Assembly: GCA_049890275.1 (NCBI GenBank)
Contig: JBMHBT010000017.1
Coordinates: 200,610 to 264,609 of the forward strand
Reading direction: 5' to 3'
From: UBA7374 sp049890275
GTDB lineage: Bacteria; Verrucomicrobiota; Verrucomicrobiia; Opitutales; Coraliomargaritaceae
Length of the DNA stretch: 64,000 bases
How positions within the stretch are numbered: position 1 is the stretch's first letter; each line of letters opens with the position of its first letter. The notes under the pieces are model-generated. The model was not told where the DNA came from, ran no database searches, and was given only the letters and a program-made list of their open reading frames with translations. Shown piece by piece: positions 63,101 through 64,000 of this stretch. Made by a program: the position numbers and the translations under genes.

Positions 63101-64000
63101 AGGCTCAAGTTATTGTTGTTACCCTCGATCGCACCGGAGAAGCTGGCGGCGGTACCGCTCAGGCTAGTATCACCATTAAGATTCAGGTTGCCATTATAGG
63201 TCTGTGAACCGGACGTATCAAATGTGCCGTTCAGGTCGACCGCACCCTCAGATGTAAAGTTATTTATCTTGCTGAGGCTGCCCAAGCTACTGGTTTGGCT
63301 AAAATTAAGGGTTAGGTCATTACCACCGCCCTCGAGTCCCTTGGCAAAGCTGGCAGAGATGCCGGTGAGAGTGGTGTCGCCGCTCAGGCTGGCGCTGGCC
63401 TTATAGGTCTGTGAACCGCTGGTGCTGAAGCTGCCGTTCAAATTAACATCGGTCTCGGCGGTGAAGTCGGCGATCCCTGAGTAGCTACCTCCAAGGGAAA
63501 TCGCGCCCCCGCTGTAGTTCAGGCTGAGGTTGTTGTCGTTGCCGGTGATCCCACTAAAGGTGGCATTGACCCCGCTCATGGAAGTATCGCCTGCAAGCGA
63601 TACATTGCCCCCAAAGTTCTGCGCACCGGCAGTGCTGAAGTTGCCACCCAGTTCGACATCGCCGCTGGCGCTGAAATCCATGACGTTATTCAGCCCGGCG
63701 GTTAGGCTGCTCAAGCCACTCATGTTCAAGCTCAGGTTGTTTCCGTTACCCGCAATGGGGCCGGTGCTATTCAGAGCGGTTCCAGCCAGTGTAGTATCGC
63801 CTAACAGAGACACATTGCCCTCATACTTCTGGAAACCGCTGGTCGCGAAGGTACCGTTCAGATCAACGGCCCCCTTCGAGGTAAAGTTGCCAACATTACT
63901 GAACCCGTCCAGCGTCGTCGTTTCACTGAAGTTGAGCGTTAAGTCGTTTCCTGCCGCTTCTACTCCGTTGGCAAAGGTGGCAGAGGTGCCGGCAAACTCC
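57157..64000 (-). CDS. Giant autotransporter, N-terminus beyond the window
   Basis: At least 2280 residues; the frame stays open through the right edge, so signal peptide and start lie outside. From the visible N-terminal side: an A-B-C tandem array of about 70-residue beta repeats (to about 61927), seven copies of a 64-residue autotransporter-associated beta-strand (PATR) repeat (about 61806-60546), a non-repeated region (VWNSGDGNWSVSGQWEDA), two more PATR copies (about 59760-59455), a linker, and the type V beta-barrel (about 58010-57160) ending in LNLDYRF with a C-terminal Phe. It is likely exported through its own barrel and displayed on the outer membrane as an adhesin or surface layer; function is inferred. 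Confidence 0.9.
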   Translation of the reverse strand, partial: EFAGTSATFANGVEAAGNDLTLNFSETTTLDGFSNVGNFTSKGAVDLNGTFATSGFQKYEGNVSLLGDTTLAGTALNSTGPIAGNGNNLSLNMSGLSSLTAGLNNVMDFSASGDVELGGNFSTAGAQNFGGNVSLAGDTSMSGVNATFSGITGNDNNLSLNYSGGAISLGGSYSGIADFTAETDVNLNGSFSTSGSQTYKASASLSGDTTLTGISASFAKGLEGGGNDLTLNFSQTSSLGSLSKINNFTSEGAVDLNGTFDTSGSQTYNGNLNLNGDTSLSGTAASFSGAIEGNNNNLSLGMSGLTSLTNGVSNIADFSSSGAVELAGNFSTTGSQTFGGDVSLSDDTTLSGTTASFSGITGNDNNLSLNYSGGAVALGDSASGIAGFTADSAVTLSGTFSTSGSQTYNANATLTDDASLSGTTVRFADGLEGGGNDLSLNFSKVSSLEGLSNVADFTSEGAVNLNGTITTTGSQTYNGAVALSGDSTLSGTVASFSAAVDGGGNNLSLNMSGLSSLTGGVSNIADFSSSGDVSLAGNLSTTGSQAYGGDLSLAGDTTLSGTTASLNGVTGNNNNLTVNFSGGAVSLAGDYTGIEDFIAESDVDLDGTLSTSGSQTFQAGSTLAGDTSLTGTSASFSESIAGGGNDLSLNMSGLTTLSKGASGLSSFSSAGDVSFGGTFATSGNQSFGGNVTLLSDGIMAGDTATFANGLDGSGYNLTVGFSGSIDTTDFINLASLEKTGNGTLVLSGNNSNSGGIVVANGTVEGTTDSLTGDITNEGTVRFNQGFDGSYTDVMSGSGSLEKDGSGTVTLSGANSYTGGTTVNNGTLAGTTDSLQGAITNSGTVRFDQSTDGTYASVVSGSGSLEKSGEGTVTLSGTNSYSGGTTVNGGTLAGTTTSLQGAITNSGTVRFDQSSDGTYAGVVSGSGSLEKSGGGTVTLSGNNTYSGGTTVNNGTLIGSTDSLQGAITNNGGVTFDQGTDGTYSGAMGGSGALEKNGTGTVTLSGTNTYSGGTTVNNGTLAGTTTSLQGAITNNGGVTFDQGTDGTYSGALSGSGSLEKSGDGTVTLSGTNTYSGGTTVNGGTLAGTTDSLQGAITNTGTVRFDQSTDGTYSGAMSGTGSLEKNGSGNVTFGGANTYSGSTTVNNGTLALSSSLTSSAVTINSGGTLKGAVALGDLTVNSGGRLSPELSGSGLTVGDTTFQGGGVFEWTVNNVTGSSGSNWAYLDSSGSLNLAASTASPFIVEASTLSGSGFDPEAKKYEWEFASFDGGIDNFSRDAFSVDGSGMTGADGRFYVTEENDILTLVYKTAAVWNSGDGNWSVSGQWEDASLPEDTDNIEFVGAGGTSTNDNYITTIDGLLFTSDVSGAYTLDGSALSITLEGIVNESSEKHTIGLDLELPTDQVVNAANGSLDISGVISGDGGLIKQGTETVTLSGANTYSGGTTVSAGTLAGTTTSLQGDITNDGTVHFDQSADGTYAGIKSGSGSLEKSGTGAVILSGTNTYSGGTTLNAGTIEVASGSALGSGQVTLDGGSLLVQSFGEMSANLGFGGDLNWNAGTIAFYDTGLSPESNDLKIEVGGNFSNGGNGGQFDFSQVEALDAGAYTLIGYTGTTDFQTENLIASAGTGTTLNGSFTLENGSVIYTVSGATSSGTDIQNNGGVNTPIVSDYTIDQEIKTINQNNIVNSIIFKDDGNLTVEAGGQLNITSGKLTASNDTNSIIKGGKIQINNNDLVKDGEGHLTLENNIEVINNDVQINEGLLTINGNLIANKLIVKTDGTLGGKGTVESDVQVLGTLASGTSPGTLNITGDLTLDSSSTTEVEIESLTNYDRTIATGDITLDGTLTASIFGAGSIAFGNKYDVFESTGGTITGEFATYNAPTNFRIRLLNDGSTASLRFAPITYTLMALNQNQYNVAAALDAFIPATSGDPMAVSTALDALTAAQYPAAFQQIMPYFYESVADVLLEQSIYQTERIQQRLSLSRSVRKPAPAADAETPDAVEVPEATGWTVWTQINVDFLSVDAFEAAPAYDNDQLGILVGADFVKDPSLKLGLFAGRDSNEADFSPGSSMNSDSIHLGAYASVSHESGLYLDAVLSGSSTDLDSRRSVTFQGVDRSAAAEFDSLQVNASVQLGRDFKHGHFTFGPSAGFAFSHLYVDSFTETGADALNLKLRAQSVDQLLGDLGGHIAYHVQVNKDLVLVPEVRASLNYSIQDSGRTIESVLDGGQGDAFDYNPEGRDRVGVSTAIGLNALRGDDWSASVFWNTNTIDRDYDSQSVSLNLDYRF
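59455..59760 (-). repeat. Two further PATR copies
   Basis: The same repeat type as the 60546-61806 array reappears after a non-repeated stretch: TETVTLSGANTYSGGTTV and GAVILSGTNTYSGGTTLNAG, 64 residues apart. More diverged than the main array. Confidence 0.8.
60546..61806 (-). repeat. 64-residue (192-bp) PATR tandem array
   Basis: GTVTLSG or its variant recurs at residues 744, 808, 872, 936, 1000 and 1064 (counting from base 63813), an exact 64-residue period. Each unit reads GSGSLEKSG, GTVTLSGTNTYSGGTTVN, GTLAGTTDSLQGAITN, TVRFDQSTDGTY. It matches the autotransporter-associated beta-strand repeat. Neighbouring copies are highly alike at DNA level. Confidence 0.9.
61927..64000 (-). repeat. 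Higher-order A-B-C tandem repeat in the autotransporter passenger
   Basis: Units of 70, 70 and 69 residues alternate strictly. Type A carries NLSLNMSGLSSLT and NIADFSSSG; type B carries ITGNDNNLSLNYSGGA and SGIADFTAE; type C carries LEGGGNDLSLNF and NFTSEGAVDLNGT. A units begin at 63810, 63183 and 62556, exactly 627 bases apart. The right edge holds a C unit, so the array continues beyond the window. The last unit (62136-61927) joins a C-like beginning to an A-like end. Confidence 0.9.

Noticed and set aside
60546..63813. Regularly spaced repeats considered as a CRISPR array
   Set aside because: The repeats are coding, 192 or about 210 bases long, without unique spacers and with no cas genes nearby.

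Overview
The window is bacterial chromosomal DNA, most probably from a marine member of Verrucomicrobiota, class Opitutia (Puniceicoccales/Opitutales, the Coraliomargarita-Lentimonas type). This placement is an inference. It rests on the style of the ribosomal proteins and RNA polymerase subunits, the absence of rpmD from the spc cluster, the DUF5060-type secreted glycosidase, the giant autotransporter built from beta-strand repeats, and a Bacteroidetes-like TenI/ThiE gene inside a thiamine operon. No 16S gene is present to settle it. Many genes lack a clear Shine-Dalgarno sequence. By eye, the DNA is more GC-rich to the right of about 47.6 kb than in the translation gene block.

Bases 1-1257 (+ strand) hold the 3' end of a PgpH-like 7TM-HD phosphodiesterase overlapping ybeY. 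They converge on a 32-kb block on the minus strand carrying nearly the whole bacterial translation/transcription core. In transcription order (right to left) this is tRNA-Thr, tuf, tRNA-Trp, secE, nusG, rplKAJL, rpoBC, a terminator, then rpsL, rpsG, fusA, rpsJ, then the S10, spc and alpha clusters down to rpoA and rplQ. Departures from the usual order are: tuf sits with tRNA-Trp/secE instead of after fusA; rpmD, rpmJ and infA are missing from their usual places; map directly precedes rpsM; and a small secreted protein of unknown function is inserted between rpsS and rplV. Several proteins (L17, S11, L5, L15, RpoC) carry acidic low-complexity tails. RpoC has lost all four cysteines of its second zinc site.

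Bases 33120-42348 (minus strand) are a thiamine operon, thiC-thiS-thiE2(TenI-like)-thiE-thiG-thiH-thiF(rhodanese)-thiD, behind a TPP riboswitch, with tandem RNase HIII and RNase HII genes downstream. Divergent to it lies mutY (+).

Bases 43.7-56.7 kb are mixed: a 1236-residue secreted DUF5060 glycosidase-like protein, a GspE/PilB ATPase, a mini zf-HC2-like protein, a secreted TPR protein, rpsO-pnp, a pseudouridine synthase/SDR pair, hpf, a four-helix membrane protein and tRNA-Arg. The right end (57157 to the edge, minus strand) is the C-terminal 2280 residues or so of an autotransporter. Its passenger combines a 64-residue PATR array with a higher-order A-B-C repeat of 209 residues (627 bp). 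Well-formed intrinsic terminators separate rpoC/rpsL, rpsO/pnp, pnp/pseudouridine synthase, hpf and tRNA-Arg.
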